In this document: one piece after another, positions 26,048 to 36,500 of the stretch
Position numbering within the stretch: the stretch's first letter is position 1
Layout of the letters: every line of letters begins with the position of its first letter
NCBI GenBank assembly: GCA_964596775.1
Contig: CAZQVN010000005.1
Span: 101,634 to 165,633 of the forward strand
Origin: CAZQVN01 sp964596775
Lineage (GTDB): Bacteria > Eisenbacteria > RBG-16-71-46 > JABDJR01 > JAWXBZ01
DNA length: 64,000 nt
Direction: 5' to 3'
Notes under the pieces: model-generated
What the model was told of the DNA's origin: nothing
What the model saw: the letters and a program-made list of their open reading frames with translations, nothing else
Databases searched by the model: none
Program-made: the position numbers and the translations under genes

Positions 26048-28723
26048 ATGTCCCTGAACCCCGGTACCCGCCTCGGCTCCTACGAAGTCCTCGGTCCTCT
26101 CGGCGCGGGCGGCATGGGCGAGGTCTATTCCGCGCGCGACACCCGGCTCGACCGCACGGTGGCGATCAAGGTTCTTCCCGACGCTTTCGCCAGCGACCAG
26201 GAACGGCTGACCCGGTTCGAGCGCGAGGCAAAGCTCCTCGCGTCGCTGAACCATCCGAACGTGGCCACGCTCTATGGTTTTGACACGACCGGCGGCGTGA
26301 GCTACCTGGCCATGGAACTGGTGCCCGGCGAAACGCTGGCCGAGCGGATCCAGCGCGGACCGATTCCGGTGGACGAGGCGCTACCCCTGTTCATCCAGAT
26401 CGCGCTGGGACTCGAGGCGGCGCACCAGAACGGTGTCATCCACCGCGATCTGAAGCCGGCGAACATCAAGGTGACGCCCGACGACAAGGTCAAGGTGCTC
26501 GATTTCGGCCTGGCCAAGGCGTACGACACCGCCACGGAAATGTCTCCGGGCCTGTCGGCCTCGCCGACGATGACGGCCGCGGCCACGATCCGCGGCGAGA
26601 TCATGGGAACGGCCGGCTACATGAGCCCGGAGCAGGCGCGCGGCAAGCCGGTGGACCGGCGCACCGATGTGTGGGCGTTCGGCTGCGTGGTCTACGAGGC
26701 GCTGACCGGCAACTCGCCGTTTACCGGGGAGACGATCACCGACACGCTCGCGGCGGTCGTCCGGGCCGACCCGGAGTGGGAAAAACTTCCGGCCGATCTT
26801 CCGCGGCCGTTCCGCAAACTGCTGCGCCGCTGCCTGGAGAAGGACGCGAACCGGCGGCTGCACGACATCGCCGACGCCCGGATCGAACTCGAGGAGGTCC
26901 TGTCGGGCGGAGTGATCGAGGAGGATGGACCCGCTGCGGCTGCGCAACCGGTGGTGGCGCCCGTGAAGAGCCGGCCGGTCTGGACGATCGTCCTGCCGAC
27001 GGCGCTCCTGGCCATACTCGCCACGTTTTCGGTGATCTCGGTGTTCCGGCGGCCGGCTCGTCCGGAGACCGGTCCCGTGCAGCGCTTCGTCGTGGGGGCC
27101 GCGTCGCTCACGGGGGCTTCGGCGCCGGCCATCTCTCCCGATGGGAGGACGATCGTGTACAGCGTGGACAGCGACGGAAAGCGCCAGCTGTACCGCCGCG
27201 CCCTCGACTCCTTCGAAGCGCTGCCGATCGCGGGTACGGAGGGGGGCAAGGGGCCGTTCTTTTCTCCGGATGGAATCTGGGTCGGTTTCAACACGCCGGA
27301 GGCGCTGAAGAAGGTTCCGTTGATCGGGGGGACGGCGATCACGCTCTGCGGCATCGAGGGGATCAGCAGTGCCGAGTGGGGATCGGACGGCACGATCCTG
27401 TTCGCGCTCCATTCCGGCGGATGGGACGGGAAGACGGCGCTCGGACGGGTGGCGGAAACCGGGGGGCGACCGGAGGCTGTCCTGCCCCTGGACGAGGCGA
27501 CCTCGGAATCGGAGACCTGGCTGCCGGAGTTTCTTCCGGGCGGAAAGGCGATCCTCTATTCTGCCAAGACCGGGATGACCTGGAGGATCGTGGCCGCCTT
27601 TCCCGACGGAACCCGGAAGATGATCCAGGAAGGCGGCTTCGAGGCGCGCTGGTCCGAGGAAGGATACCTCCTGTACGTGGATGATGAATCCGAGGTCCTC
27701 TATGCCGCTCCGTTCGATCCGCGGCGGGTGGAGTTCACCGGGGCCGCGGTTCCCCTTATCGCCGAGGTGGACAACTGGTACTGCTTCGATCTCTCCCCGG
27801 AAGGAACGCTGGTCTATGTGGCGAAGATGGAAGGCGGGAAGAACACCGTGGCGATCCTGGATCGATCGGGCGCCATCACGCCGATGCTGGAGACACCCGG
27901 TCCCTGGGCCCAGCCGCGGGTATCGCCGGACGGACGCCGCGTTCTGGTGCGCAAGACGGGAACGAACTGTGATCTCTGGATCCACGACCTCGACCGGCGT
28001 GTCTTTTCCCGGCTGACGCGCGAGGGTGACAGCCACGATCCGGTCTGGGCGCCGGACGGCCGGCGCGTCATCGTGTCCCGCGACGGGGTCGGGTCCACGT
28101 CTCTGGTGATCCTGTCCGCGGACGGGAGCGCGGATCCGCTCCCGTATGGTCAGGGTGATGTGGTCCTGCACCCGGAATCCTGGTCCCGGGACGGGCGGAT
28201 TCTGGCCTGCACGGCTACGGGGAGCGGCACGAAGACCGACATCTGGACAATCCCCATGTCCGGCGACGGCGCGGCGACCCCGTTCCTGCGGACCGAGTTC
28301 CGGGAAGCCGACCCGGCATTCTCTCCCGATCTGTCCTGGATCGCCTGTGCCTCGGATGAATCGGGGCGCTTCGAAATCTATCTCAGAGCGTTCCCCGGGC
28401 CGGGGCCGAGGATCCAGGTGTCCACGGATGGCGGTCGGTTTCCGGTCTGGTCGCCGACGGGACGGGAACTGTTCTTCATCTCCGGGTCGAAGATGATGGT
28501 CACGGACATCGAACCGGGTGCAGAGCCCCGGGTCGGCACGCCCCGTGTGCTGTTCGAGGGGGCGCAGGCCACCACGACCCGGAGCTACGACTTGATGGCG
28601 GACGGAAAGTCGTTCGTGATGGCCCGGGCGCTCGAGGGGTCGTCCGGTCTCAATGAAATCCGGGTGGTTCAGAACTGGGCGGAGGATCTGCGGCGGATGA
28701 CGACGGGAACGGCGCGTCACTGA
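26048..28723 (+). CDS. Membrane Ser/Thr protein kinase with TolB/PD40 propeller (2)
   Basis: 891 residues from ATG 26048. Motifs: GAGGMGEV at 19-26, Lys41, HRDLKPANIK, DFGLA and MSPEQARGK. A transmembrane segment (about 313-335, ending LAILATFSVISVF) is followed by a propeller with repeats of SPDGR/APDGR type. The DNA around 26621-26720 is nearly identical to 23881-23980 in the upstream kinase (same codons through EQARGKPVDRRTD), which suggests a tandem duplication or gene conversion of the kinase half, while the propellers have diverged. Probably a different ligand with a similar output. No cognate phosphatase is nearby. Confidence 0.93.
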   Translation: MSLNPGTRLGSYEVLGPLGAGGMGEVYSARDTRLDRTVAIKVLPDAFASDQERLTRFEREAKLLASLNHPNVATLYGFDTTGGVSYLAMELVPGETLAERIQRGPIPVDEALPLFIQIALGLEAAHQNGVIHRDLKPANIKVTPDDKVKVLDFGLAKAYDTATEMSPGLSASPTMTAAATIRGEIMGTAGYMSPEQARGKPVDRRTDVWAFGCVVYEALTGNSPFTGETITDTLAAVVRADPEWEKLPADLPRPFRKLLRRCLEKDANRRLHDIADARIELEEVLSGGVIEEDGPAAAAQPVVAPVKSRPVWTIVLPTALLAILATFSVISVFRRPARPETGPVQRFVVGAASLTGASAPAISPDGRTIVYSVDSDGKRQLYRRALDSFEALPIAGTEGGKGPFFSPDGIWVGFNTPEALKKVPLIGGTAITLCGIEGISSAEWGSDGTILFALHSGGWDGKTALGRVAETGGRPEAVLPLDEATSESETWLPEFLPGGKAILYSAKTGMTWRIVAAFPDGTRKMIQEGGFEARWSEEGYLLYVDDESEVLYAAPFDPRRVEFTGAAVPLIAEVDNWYCFDLSPEGTLVYVAKMEGGKNTVAILDRSGAITPMLETPGPWAQPRVSPDGRRVLVRKTGTNCDLWIHDLDRRVFSRLTREGDSHDPVWAPDGRRVIVSRDGVGSTSLVILSADGSADPLPYGQGDVVLHPESWSRDGRILACTATGSGTKTDIWTIPMSGDGAATPFLRTEFREADPAFSPDLSWIACASDESGRFEIYLRAFPGPGPRIQVSTDGGRFPVWSPTGRELFFISGSKMMVTDIEPGAEPRVGTPRVLFEGAQATTTRSYDLMADGKSFVMARALEGSSGLNEIRVVQNWAEDLRRMTTGTARH

Positions 28724-28867
28724 GCGGCTGTCGTATCCGGTGTCGTCACGGAGCGGGCCGCTCCCACGTAGCAGGCCGGTGATTCCGAAACACGTCACGC
28801 GCCCGCGCGGCGCTCCTCAGTCACCCGCGGAACCTCCGCAAGGACTCTCAGAGAACTGGAGATGGAC

Positions 28868-30252
28868 ATGATCCGCATTTTCCACCGGGGGCTCTGCCTG
28901 GCCCTCCTGGCTCTTGTCACGAACGCCTGCAACGGTGCCCCGCGCCACGCTTCCTCGGAAACCGGCACCCTGAAGTCTTCAGCCGAATCCGGCGAAGTTC
29001 AACGGCTGAATCTGCCCGCCAATTACTGGAAGGATGTCGTGTCTCCGGAGGCGTTTCGCATTCTCTTCGAGCATGGAACGGAACGCCCGGGATCGAGCCC
29101 CCTCAACGACGAGCATCGCGATGGAGTCTTCGTCTGCGCCGCGTGCCGCCTGCCGCTGTTTTCCTCGAAGGCCAAGTTCGAAAGCGGCACCGGCTGGCCC
29201 AGCTTCTTCGAGCCGATCGCTGGACGCGTCGGATTCGCGGAGGATCACAAGCTCGTGGTGCCGCGGACTGAATACCACTGCATCCGCTGCGGGGGTCACC
29301 AGGGGCACGTGTTCGACGACGGCCCGAAGCCGACCGGCCAGCGCTGGTGCAACAACGGCCTGGCCTTGAAATTCGTTCCGGCCGGCGAGGCCCTGCCGCC
29401 GCTGCGGGGCGGGGGCGAGGGGGCCGGAGCGACCGCCGGGGTCGATGATGCCGAGGGCCGGACCGCCGGGGTCGNNNNNNNNNNNNNNNNNNNNNNNNNN
29501 NNNNNNNNNNNNNNNNNNNNNNNNNNNNNNNNNNNNNNNNNNNNNNNNNNNNNNNNNNNNNNNNNNNNNNNNNNGGGGCCGGAGCGACCGCCGGGGTCGA
29601 TGATGCCGAGGGCCGGACCGCCGGGGTCGATGATGCCGAGGGCCGGACCGCCGGGGTCGATGATGCCGAGGGCCGGACCGCCGGGGTCGGTGATGCCGAG
29701 GGAAGGACCGCCGGAGCGGCCACCACCGCGATTTTCGCCGGTGGCTGCTTCTGGTGCATGGAAACCGCGTTCGAGGGGGTCGAGGGAGTCGCCACCGTCG
29801 TGTCCGGCTATACCGGGGGTCACACGAAGAACCCGACCTACGACACGATCAACACGCACACCACGGGTCACGTCGAGGCCGTGAAGGTCACGTTCGACCC
29901 CGCGAAGATCTCCTACGATCAACTGCTCGACATCTTCTGGCACAACGTGGATCCGACCGACGCGGGCGGCCAGTTCTGCGACCGCGGCAACACGTATGCC
30001 TCGGCCATCTTCTTCGTCGATGACACCCAGAAGGCACTCGCCGAGGCCAGTCTCGCCCGGGTGAAGTCGCGGCTCAAGGTCGACCGGCCGATCGTCACGC
30101 CGATCCGCGAGGCCGCCACGTTCTACGACGCCGAGGAGTACCACCAGGATTACTTCAGGAAGAAGCCGCTCGAGTACAAGGCCTACCGGTTCGGCTGCGG
30201 CCGGGACGCGAAGCTCAAGGCGCTGTGGGGGATGGCGCCGGAGCTGCACTGA
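28868..30252 (+). CDS. msrBA: Bifunctional methionine sulfoxide reductase, MsrB-MsrA fusion (interrupted by assembly gap)
   Basis: An exported fusion, likely a lipoprotein or secreted (ALLALVTNAC then a Ser-rich linker). ATG 28868 has GGAG six bases upstream, unlike ATG 28862. The MsrB domain has zinc pairs CAAC and CIRC, GTGWPSF and the catalytic RWCNN; the MsrA domain begins AIFAGGCFWC with GCFWC as active site and continues to 30252. They reduce the R and S forms of methionine sulfoxide. Between them is a linker of TAGVDDAEGR decapeptide repeats containing 100 Ns. The two halves are in different frames in the listed sequence, but joining the identical contig ends restores one frame, so this is one gene and not a frameshift. 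Confidence 0.85.
29420..29733 (+). repeat. 30-bp tandem repeat encoding TAGVDDAEGR linker
   Basis: A 30-base unit encodes Thr-Ala-Gly-Val-Asp-Asp-Ala-Glu-Gly-Arg. Nearly two units are seen left of the gap and about four right of it, the last one degenerate (GVGDAEGR then TAGAA). All copies to the right are base-identical except the last. Since 30 is a multiple of three, copy-number change keeps the MsrB and MsrA domains in frame. The composition (Gly, Ala, Thr, acidic) suits a flexible extracellular linker. Confidence 0.9.
29475..29574. other. Assembly gap of 100 Ns
   Basis: Exactly 100 Ns, the customary value for a gap of unknown size. The 55 bases before it (29420-29474) are identical to the 55 bases after it (29575-29629), so the two contig ends are the same piece of the tandem repeat. 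An identical overlap of 55 bases is what a de Bruijn assembler with k=55 leaves at a repeat node. The real length and the repeat count are unknown. Confidence 0.95.
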
Positions 30253-30268
30253 CGGGGCCGGCGCCGGA

Positions 30269-30535
30269 TCAGTTTTTGCCCTGTCCGGCCTTTCGGATCA
30301 GGGCACGGATGACGTTCCCGTCGCGCGAAATGTCGAGGAGACGATGCCCCGTTTCCGTGCACCAGGCGGGCATGTCCTCGAGAAAGCCGGGGTCGTCCGA
30401 GTGGACTTCCACGATTGAGCCCGCGTCCACGTCCTTCAACGCGCGGGCGGTTCGGACAATCGGCAGCGGGCAGAGGAGGCCGAGCGTCGTCACGATGACG
30501 GCCGGCGATTCGTCGTTGTTGGTTTCCGGGTCCAT
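30269..30535 (-). CDS. tusA: TusA-family sulfur carrier protein
   Basis: 88 residues from ATG 30535. The sulfurtransferase motif CPxP is present as LLCPLPIVRTARAL, with Cys22 as the persulfide-carrying residue. TusA relays sulfur for 2-thiouridine in tRNA, molybdenum cofactor and other thiolation or sulfur-oxidation routes. The gene is convergent with msrBA, separated by 16 bases, and lies directly beside tRNA-Leu, divergent from it. The family has many specialised paralogues, so the exact partner is unknown. The upstream in-frame ATG 30568 gives an unlikely extension. Confidence 0.9.
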   Translation of the reverse strand: MDPETNNDESPAVIVTTLGLLCPLPIVRTARALKDVDAGSIVEVHSDDPGFLEDMPAWCTETGHRLLDISRDGNVIRALIRKAGQGKN

Positions 30536-30625
30536 GACGGGCAGTATAACTCGATCGCCCCGAAACATCCTGCCGGTCTCTGCCCTTCCTGGTTTGTATG
30601 CTACCTTTCGCCCTCATGTTCCCGC

Positions 30626-30711
30626 GCCGGGGTGGCGAAACTGGCAGACGCAGCGGACTTAAAATCCGCAGGGCCGAAAGGCCTGTCCGGGTTCGATTCC
30701 CGGCCCCGGCA
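30626..30711 (+). tRNA. tRNA-Leu (anticodon UAA)
   Basis: An 86-base class II tRNA. Acceptor arms GCCGGGG (30626-30632) and CCCCGGC (30704-30710) pair perfectly; the anticodon stem GCGGA/TCCGC encloses the loop CTTAAAA with anticodon TAA; a variable arm (GGGCC GAAA GGCC) and the T arm CCGGGTTCGATTCCCGG follow. Discriminator is A30711 and CCA is not encoded. The kinase gene starts 39 bases after it, so both may lie on one transcript. Confidence 0.97.
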
Positions 30712-30750
30712 CACTCGAACTGGGTCCGAACAATTTCGAAGGGATGAAGT

Positions 30751-33429
30751 ATGACGACGGAACACATCGGTTCCTACCCGATCGAGCGCGAGATCGGCCG
30801 CGGCGGGATGGGCGTGGTCTACCTGGGGCGCGACACCCGCCTCGACCGCCCCGTCGCCATCAAGGTGCTTCCCGAGGTGTTCGCAAGCGATCCCGAGCGC
30901 CTCGCGCGCTTCGAGCGCGAGGCGCGCCTCGTGGCGTCGCTCAACCATCCCAACATCGCCGGGATCTACGGCCTCGAAGAGGACGGCGGCCGCCGGTTCC
31001 TGGCGCTTGAGTACGTCGGGGGCGAGACGCTCGCGGAGCGGATCGCCCGCGGCGCCCTGCCGCTCGACGAGACGCTCGACCTCTGCCGGCAGGTGGCGGC
31101 GGCGGTCGAGGCGGCCCACGAGGGGGGCGTCGTCCACCGCGATCTCAAGCCGGCGAACATCAAGATCACGCCGGCGGGCGACATCAAGGTGCTCGACTTC
31201 GGCCTCGCCAAGGGGGGTGCCGCCGCCACTTCGGAGTCGGCCCTCGACCTGTCGCACTCCCCCACCATGGCGCTCACCCAGACCGGCACCGGCGTGATCC
31301 TCGGCACCGCCGCCTACATGAGCCCGGAGCAGGCGCGCGGCAAGGCCGTGGACAAGCGGACCGACATCTGGGCGTTCGGCTGCCTGCTGTTCGAGTGCCT
31401 CACCGGCCGCCAGGCGTTCGCCGGCGAGACCGTGTCGGACATGATCGCCCGAATACTCCAGGGGGAGCCGGAGTGGAACGCGCTGCCCGAACGGACGCCC
31501 GAGCGGATCCGGGGACTTCTGCGCCGCTGCCTCGAGAAGGACGTCCGCCGCCGGCTCCGCGACATCGGCGACGCCCGCATGGAGATCGAGGATGTGCAGG
31601 CGGTGCGCGCGTCCAGCTCCTCGGTCGCGGCCGGTGCGGCGGTTCAGGGTTCGCGCCGGAGGCTCGAGTGGGTGCGCCTCGCGGCGGTGGCGGCGATCGC
31701 GGCGGCGGTCACCTGGTTCGTGCCGCGCGCCATCGAGAAGCCCGTCAACGTGGATCCGACGCGTTTCACGATCGCGCAGCCGGACGGCTTTTTCATGAAC
31801 ACCGACGGGTCCTCGCCCACACTCTCCCCCGACGGCCGGACCCTCGCGTTCGTCGCCTTCGACTCCACCGGGGGATCGCGCATCTGGCTCCGGCCGCTCC
31901 ACTCCACGGATGCCAGGCCCATTCCGGGAACGGAGAAGACGGGGGGAATGATTCTGTGGTCCCCGGACGGTCGCCAGATCGCCTTCGTCAGCGAGGGAAA
32001 GCTCAGGAAGATCGGCGTGGCCGGCGGGGACGCGGAAGTCCTGTGCCCGGTCAAGGAACACCGCGGGGGCACCTGGGGCAAGGACGGCGTGATCCTCATT
32101 GCCTCCACGTCGAACGGCCCCATCGAAAGGGTTTCCGAGAACGGCGGCGAACCGGAACCCGTGACCGTGCTCGACGAAGCCCGCGGCGAAACGGCGCACC
32201 GCTTTCCACAGTTCCTGCCCGACGGCCGGCACTTTCTGTTCTCCGTTCTTCCGGCCCGCGAGGGCAAGTTCGAGACATGGGTCGGGTCGCTCGACTCGCC
32301 CGAACGCCGGCTGCTTCTGTCGGCAGCGACCGGCGTGACCCTGGCGCCGGGCCACCTGCTGTACGCGCGCGGCGGCAAGCTGATCGCGCAGGGATTCGAC
32401 GCGAAGGCGATCCAGCTCAAGGGAGAGCCGGTCCCGCTGGGCGATGCCGTCAACGGAACGGACTCGTCGGGCGGCCCCATCGCCTCGGCGTCCTCGACCG
32501 GGGCGCTCGCCTACGGCACGTACCGGCCGATGAGCCGGCGGCTGGCCTGGGTCGACCTGTCCGGCAACGAGATCGCGCCGATTCCGCTCCCGCCCGGGCC
32601 CTACAGTTTCGGGTCGCTGTCGCCGGACGACCGGCGCATGGCCCTCGTGCGGGAAGAGTCGTCCGACGCGGCCGACATCTGGATCGCGGACCTGGAGCGG
32701 GGCGTGGCCACCCGCTTCACCGACGAGTCCGGCTACAACAATGCGCCGGACTGGTCGCCGGACGGAACGCGCATCGCCTACACCTGGAGCGACAATTCTC
32801 CGCAGATCATCAAGGTCAAGTCGCTGGCCGGGAACACGGTGGAGACGTTCGTCGATGACGACCCGCTTTTCAAGCGACTGGACGGCTGGACGCCCGACGG
32901 GCGCAGCATCGTGTACGGCAGACTGGACCCGGAAACGAAGTGGGATCTCTGGGTGCTGCCCATGGATGGAGACCGGACCCCCCGGGCCTTCCTGGAGACG
33001 CGCTTCAATGAACTCGGCGGCTCGGTCTCCCCCGACGGCCGGTGGATCTCCTACCTGTCCGACGAGTCGGGACAGACGGAGGCCTACGTCCAGTCGTATC
33101 CGGTTCCCGGAAACAAGTACCAGGTCACCTCGGGCGGTGCGGACTGGGTCGGCTGGACCCCGGACGGAACACACCTCATCTTCGGGCTGCGGTCCGACCG
33201 GGCTCACGGGCGCATGGCCGAGATACTGGCCGGCAGCGAGTTCCGGCTCGGTCCGCCGCGCGTTTTCGTCACCTTCCCCAAGGACTCCCGCGGACTTCGG
33301 CCCGCCCGCTCACGCAGCGCCGGCCAGGCCATGCTTCCCCGGCTCATCGCGCTGTTCCAGGCGGGGCCGGAGCCGATCAATTCGGTCACGGTCGTGCTCG
33401 ACGGGCTTCCGGAGGGGGCGGGGCGGTAG
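30751..33429 (+). CDS. Membrane Ser/Thr protein kinase with TolB/PD40 propeller (3)
   Basis: 892 residues from ATG 30751. Motifs: GRGGMGVV at 16-23, Lys38, HRDLKPANIK, DFGLAKGG and MSPEQARGK. A hydrophobic segment (about 308-326, RLAAVAAIAAAVTWFV) precedes a propeller with SPDGR, SPDDRR and SPDGTR repeats. It is built like the two kinases upstream, but its codons differ more, so it is an older paralogue. A strong hairpin beyond its stop serves the convergent gene on the minus strand. With no neighbouring substrates, its pathway is unknown. Confidence 0.93.
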   Translation: MTTEHIGSYPIEREIGRGGMGVVYLGRDTRLDRPVAIKVLPEVFASDPERLARFEREARLVASLNHPNIAGIYGLEEDGGRRFLALEYVGGETLAERIARGALPLDETLDLCRQVAAAVEAAHEGGVVHRDLKPANIKITPAGDIKVLDFGLAKGGAAATSESALDLSHSPTMALTQTGTGVILGTAAYMSPEQARGKAVDKRTDIWAFGCLLFECLTGRQAFAGETVSDMIARILQGEPEWNALPERTPERIRGLLRRCLEKDVRRRLRDIGDARMEIEDVQAVRASSSSVAAGAAVQGSRRRLEWVRLAAVAAIAAAVTWFVPRAIEKPVNVDPTRFTIAQPDGFFMNTDGSSPTLSPDGRTLAFVAFDSTGGSRIWLRPLHSTDARPIPGTEKTGGMILWSPDGRQIAFVSEGKLRKIGVAGGDAEVLCPVKEHRGGTWGKDGVILIASTSNGPIERVSENGGEPEPVTVLDEARGETAHRFPQFLPDGRHFLFSVLPAREGKFETWVGSLDSPERRLLLSAATGVTLAPGHLLYARGGKLIAQGFDAKAIQLKGEPVPLGDAVNGTDSSGGPIASASSTGALAYGTYRPMSRRLAWVDLSGNEIAPIPLPPGPYSFGSLSPDDRRMALVREESSDAADIWIADLERGVATRFTDESGYNNAPDWSPDGTRIAYTWSDNSPQIIKVKSLAGNTVETFVDDDPLFKRLDGWTPDGRSIVYGRLDPETKWDLWVLPMDGDRTPRAFLETRFNELGGSVSPDGRWISYLSDESGQTEAYVQSYPVPGNKYQVTSGGADWVGWTPDGTHLIFGLRSDRAHGRMAEILAGSEFRLGPPRVFVTFPKDSRGLRPARSRSAGQAMLPRLIALFQAGPEPINSVTVVLDGLPEGAGR

Positions 33430-33457
33430 TCTCCGTCGGAGGTGTCCGGTTGGCCAG

Positions 33458-33487
33458 AAAAAGGCCCCGGGATCTCTCCCGGGGCCT
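33458..33487 (-). terminator. Rho-independent terminator for the lamin-tail protein gene
   Basis: A perfect 11-bp stem, AGGCCCCGGGA with TCCCGGGGCCT, around a four-base loop (TCTC on the plus strand). On the minus strand it is followed by a run of five Ts, so it ends the 33507-36761 transcript. For the plus-strand kinase the hairpin is the same but no T run follows. Confidence 0.85.
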
Positions 33488-33506
33488 CACAGCCATCTGC
33501 GAAACT

Positions 33507-36500
33507 CTAGTTGTACAGAACGATCTTCCGGCTCGACGTCCCGCCGGCCGCGGTGAGCTTGACGAAGTAGGCCCCCGGACTGAGCCGGGCGCCGTTTTCG
33601 CCGAGCCCGTCCCAGTGCACCGAAGTGACGCCGCCCTGCGCCGGGCCATCCATCAGCGTCCGGACGCGACGGCCGCTCAGATCGAACACCTCGACCTTCG
33701 CGGAGCCGTCCGCGGGCATCACGAAGTCGATGACCGTACCGGACGAAGTCGGATTCGGGGCGGCCCGGAAGATTCCGAACGTCATGGAGCCCGGAACCGG
33801 GGTGGCGCCTGAAACCTGCCACACGCAGCTGGTGGCGCAGAGATCGATCACGCCGAGCGATCCGCCACAGTCGAAGTTGACCTTGATGCAGCACGTCGTT
33901 CCGCTCGGAACGCCCGCCGCGGCCGATACACAGATCCAGCCCGACCAACCGGGCGGAATCGGATTCGGCGCCGGTGTCTTGTCCTCGTTGACGAGGGTCG
34001 CGCTGAAGCCGGGACACAGCCCCGTGATCGTCCAGGGTGCCGGCAGCGGACAGTTCGTGATTCCAACATGAATGTAGGCCGGGGTGGACCCGAGGTTCAC
34101 GAGAAGGTCACCCTGGTGCTTCTGGGCCTGTCCGGAACCGCCCGGGCCGCTCCAGATCACGTCCACGTTGCCGTTCCAGGCATCGCTCGGCGGACAGTTC
34201 GAGCCGGCCGGCGGGCCGCCTCCCGGAAGCTCCTTCGGCGGTTCCGGCGGCAGCTGCGCCAGCGGAATCTCGATGAAGACGTCGAAGAAGCTGTTCGGCT
34301 GGATCGGCGGAACGCTGAACGAACCGATCGGACCGAAATCCGGCTGGAAGACGCCGAACTTCTGCGAGTTCATTGTGCCGCCGACGGGATCGGACGGGGC
34401 GGTCGGATGAGTGTTCCGCCACCGCATGTGGAAGCGGACCAGGCTTCCGACGTTGATCCAGTCGATCGCAGCGAGCGTGGGATGGTGCGGCTGCCAGTCG
34501 CAGGTGATCGCGCAGAGGTCGATGGAGGCCGGCGACCCGTTGCAGTCGAAGTCGACCGTGAAGCAGCAGTTCGCTCCCACCGGCGTTGCCGCCGCTGCGG
34601 CAACGCAGATCCAGCCGGTCCAGCCGGGCGGAATCGGATTCGGTGCCGGCGTCTTGTCCTCGTTCACGAGCGTGGCGTTGAAACCCGGGCAGAGGCCGTT
34701 GATGGTCCAGCTGGCCCCAACGGTGCAGTTCGTGCTCTTCACATGGATGTAGGAGGGTGCGGCGCCGGGACAGATGAGCAGGTCGCCGTAGTGCTTGCCG
34801 ACCTGGCCGCCGGTGCCCTGGCCGGTCCAGATGATGTCGACATTGCCGTTCCAGTCGGTGCTCGGCGGACAGGGATTGCCGCCGGCCGGCCCGCCGCCCG
34901 GGAGTTCCTTCGGGGGTTCAGGTGGAAGCTGGGCCAGGGGTATGTCGAAGAAGACATCGAAGAAACTGTTGGGCGCCAGCGGCGGAACGTTGAACATTCC
35001 GATCGGCCCGAAGTCCGGCAGGAACACTCCGAACTCCTGCGACGTCATGTTCCCGCTGACCGGCACCGACGTTCCGGTGGCGCTCGTGTTCTCCCAGCGG
35101 AGATGGAAACGCACGTCGCTCCCGACGTTCGTCCAGTCGACGGCGGTCAGGGTCGGCGCAGGCTGCGGCTGGCCCCAGTCGCAGGTCGTGGCGCAGAGGT
35201 CGATCACCGCGGGAGACCCGTTGCAGGTGAACGTGACCGTGAAGCAGCAGTTCAGCCCGTCCGGAACCCCGGCCGGGGACTGGACGCAGATCCACCCGGT
35301 CCACCCCGGAGGAACCGGGTTCGGCGCCGGCGTCTTGTCCTCGTTCACCAGCGTGGCGGTGAAGCCGGGGCACAGCCCGGCGATCGTCCAGGGCGCCGGG
35401 TTCGGACAGTTGGAACTGCGGACATGGATATAGGAAGGATCGGCTCCGGGGCAGATCAGGAGCTCGCCGTAGTGTTTCTCGATCTGGCCCGTGTACCCCG
35501 GGCCGCTCCACACGATGTCCAGGTTCCCGTTCCAGTTCGTCGGGGGCGGACAGGGGGCCGCGGGAGTTCCTGCACCGTCCGGTTCGAGCCCGACCGCCTT
35601 GGCAGGACCTCCGCCCGGCAACTCGGTGGCGGCACTCGGGGGCAGGGCACTGAGCGGCACGTCGAAGAACACGTCGAAGAAACTGTCCGGCTGCATGGGC
35701 GGTATGTTGATCTGCTGGATCAACCCCTGGTTGGGCAGGAAAACGCCGAACTCCTGGGCGTGGACCATGGCGTTCGCCGGATCGGAGGAGTTGTCGGGAT
35801 CCTCGTTCGCGAACCGGATGTGAAACCGCACGACGTCCACGATCGTTGTCCAGTCCACCGCGGCCACGGAGACCCGGCCACGGCAGCCGTTGCCGCCGAC
35901 GAGGGCCTCGCCGATCTCGCCTCCGACCCGCTGGAACGAGTTGGGCTTGTTCAGTACGGTGCCCAGATTCGTCTGGCTGGCGGCGGCGATGTCGGGTGCA
36001 TAGGACGAGGGCGCGGCTCCGGCATCCGGCCCGTCGATGGAGACTCCCGTCTTGTCCATCTTCGGATTGGAGGCGGACGTTGCCCCCCAGCTCGCGTAGT
36101 CCACGTCACAGACCAGGTCCGAGATGCCGTTCCAGCAGTAGAGCACGAGCCATTCGCCGTTGGTCGCACTCGGATTCGTCAGGTTCCCGCCGGAGAGCGG
36201 AAACGTGGACCCGCTCGTCATGACGATCATGTCGTCGGCCGGATTTCCGTTGCTGTCCCGCATTTCGAGGAAATGCTGAGCCGCGGCGCCAACCGTCCCG
36301 CCGCTGGCGGCATAGCCCGCCTTCGTGACGCACAGAAGGAGAGTGCGTCCCGGATTCAGCGACAGGCCGGAGGGGAAGCGAAGCGCGAAGTCCGACGAGT
36401 TGGTGGCCGGGTACGTGCCGTTGACGATCCGGTAATAACCGATGTCGTCGCTGATGTAGTAATTCGTGAGGGACACGGGCTTCGTCGTCGGGTTGTAGAT

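Noticed and set aside
28750..28764. Palindrome GGAGCGG-G-CCGCTCC after the second kinase gene
   Set aside because: One-base centre and no T run, so it is not a terminator; likely chance in GC-rich DNA.
29420..29735. Possible CRISPR-like or satellite repeat
   Set aside because: Units are directly adjacent without spacers, 30 bases and in frame with an Msr fusion, so this is a coding linker.
28862..29884. ORF running through the N gap into a Pro/Arg-rich tail
   Set aside because: The reading is an effect of the arbitrary gap length; the true frame after the gap is that of MsrA.
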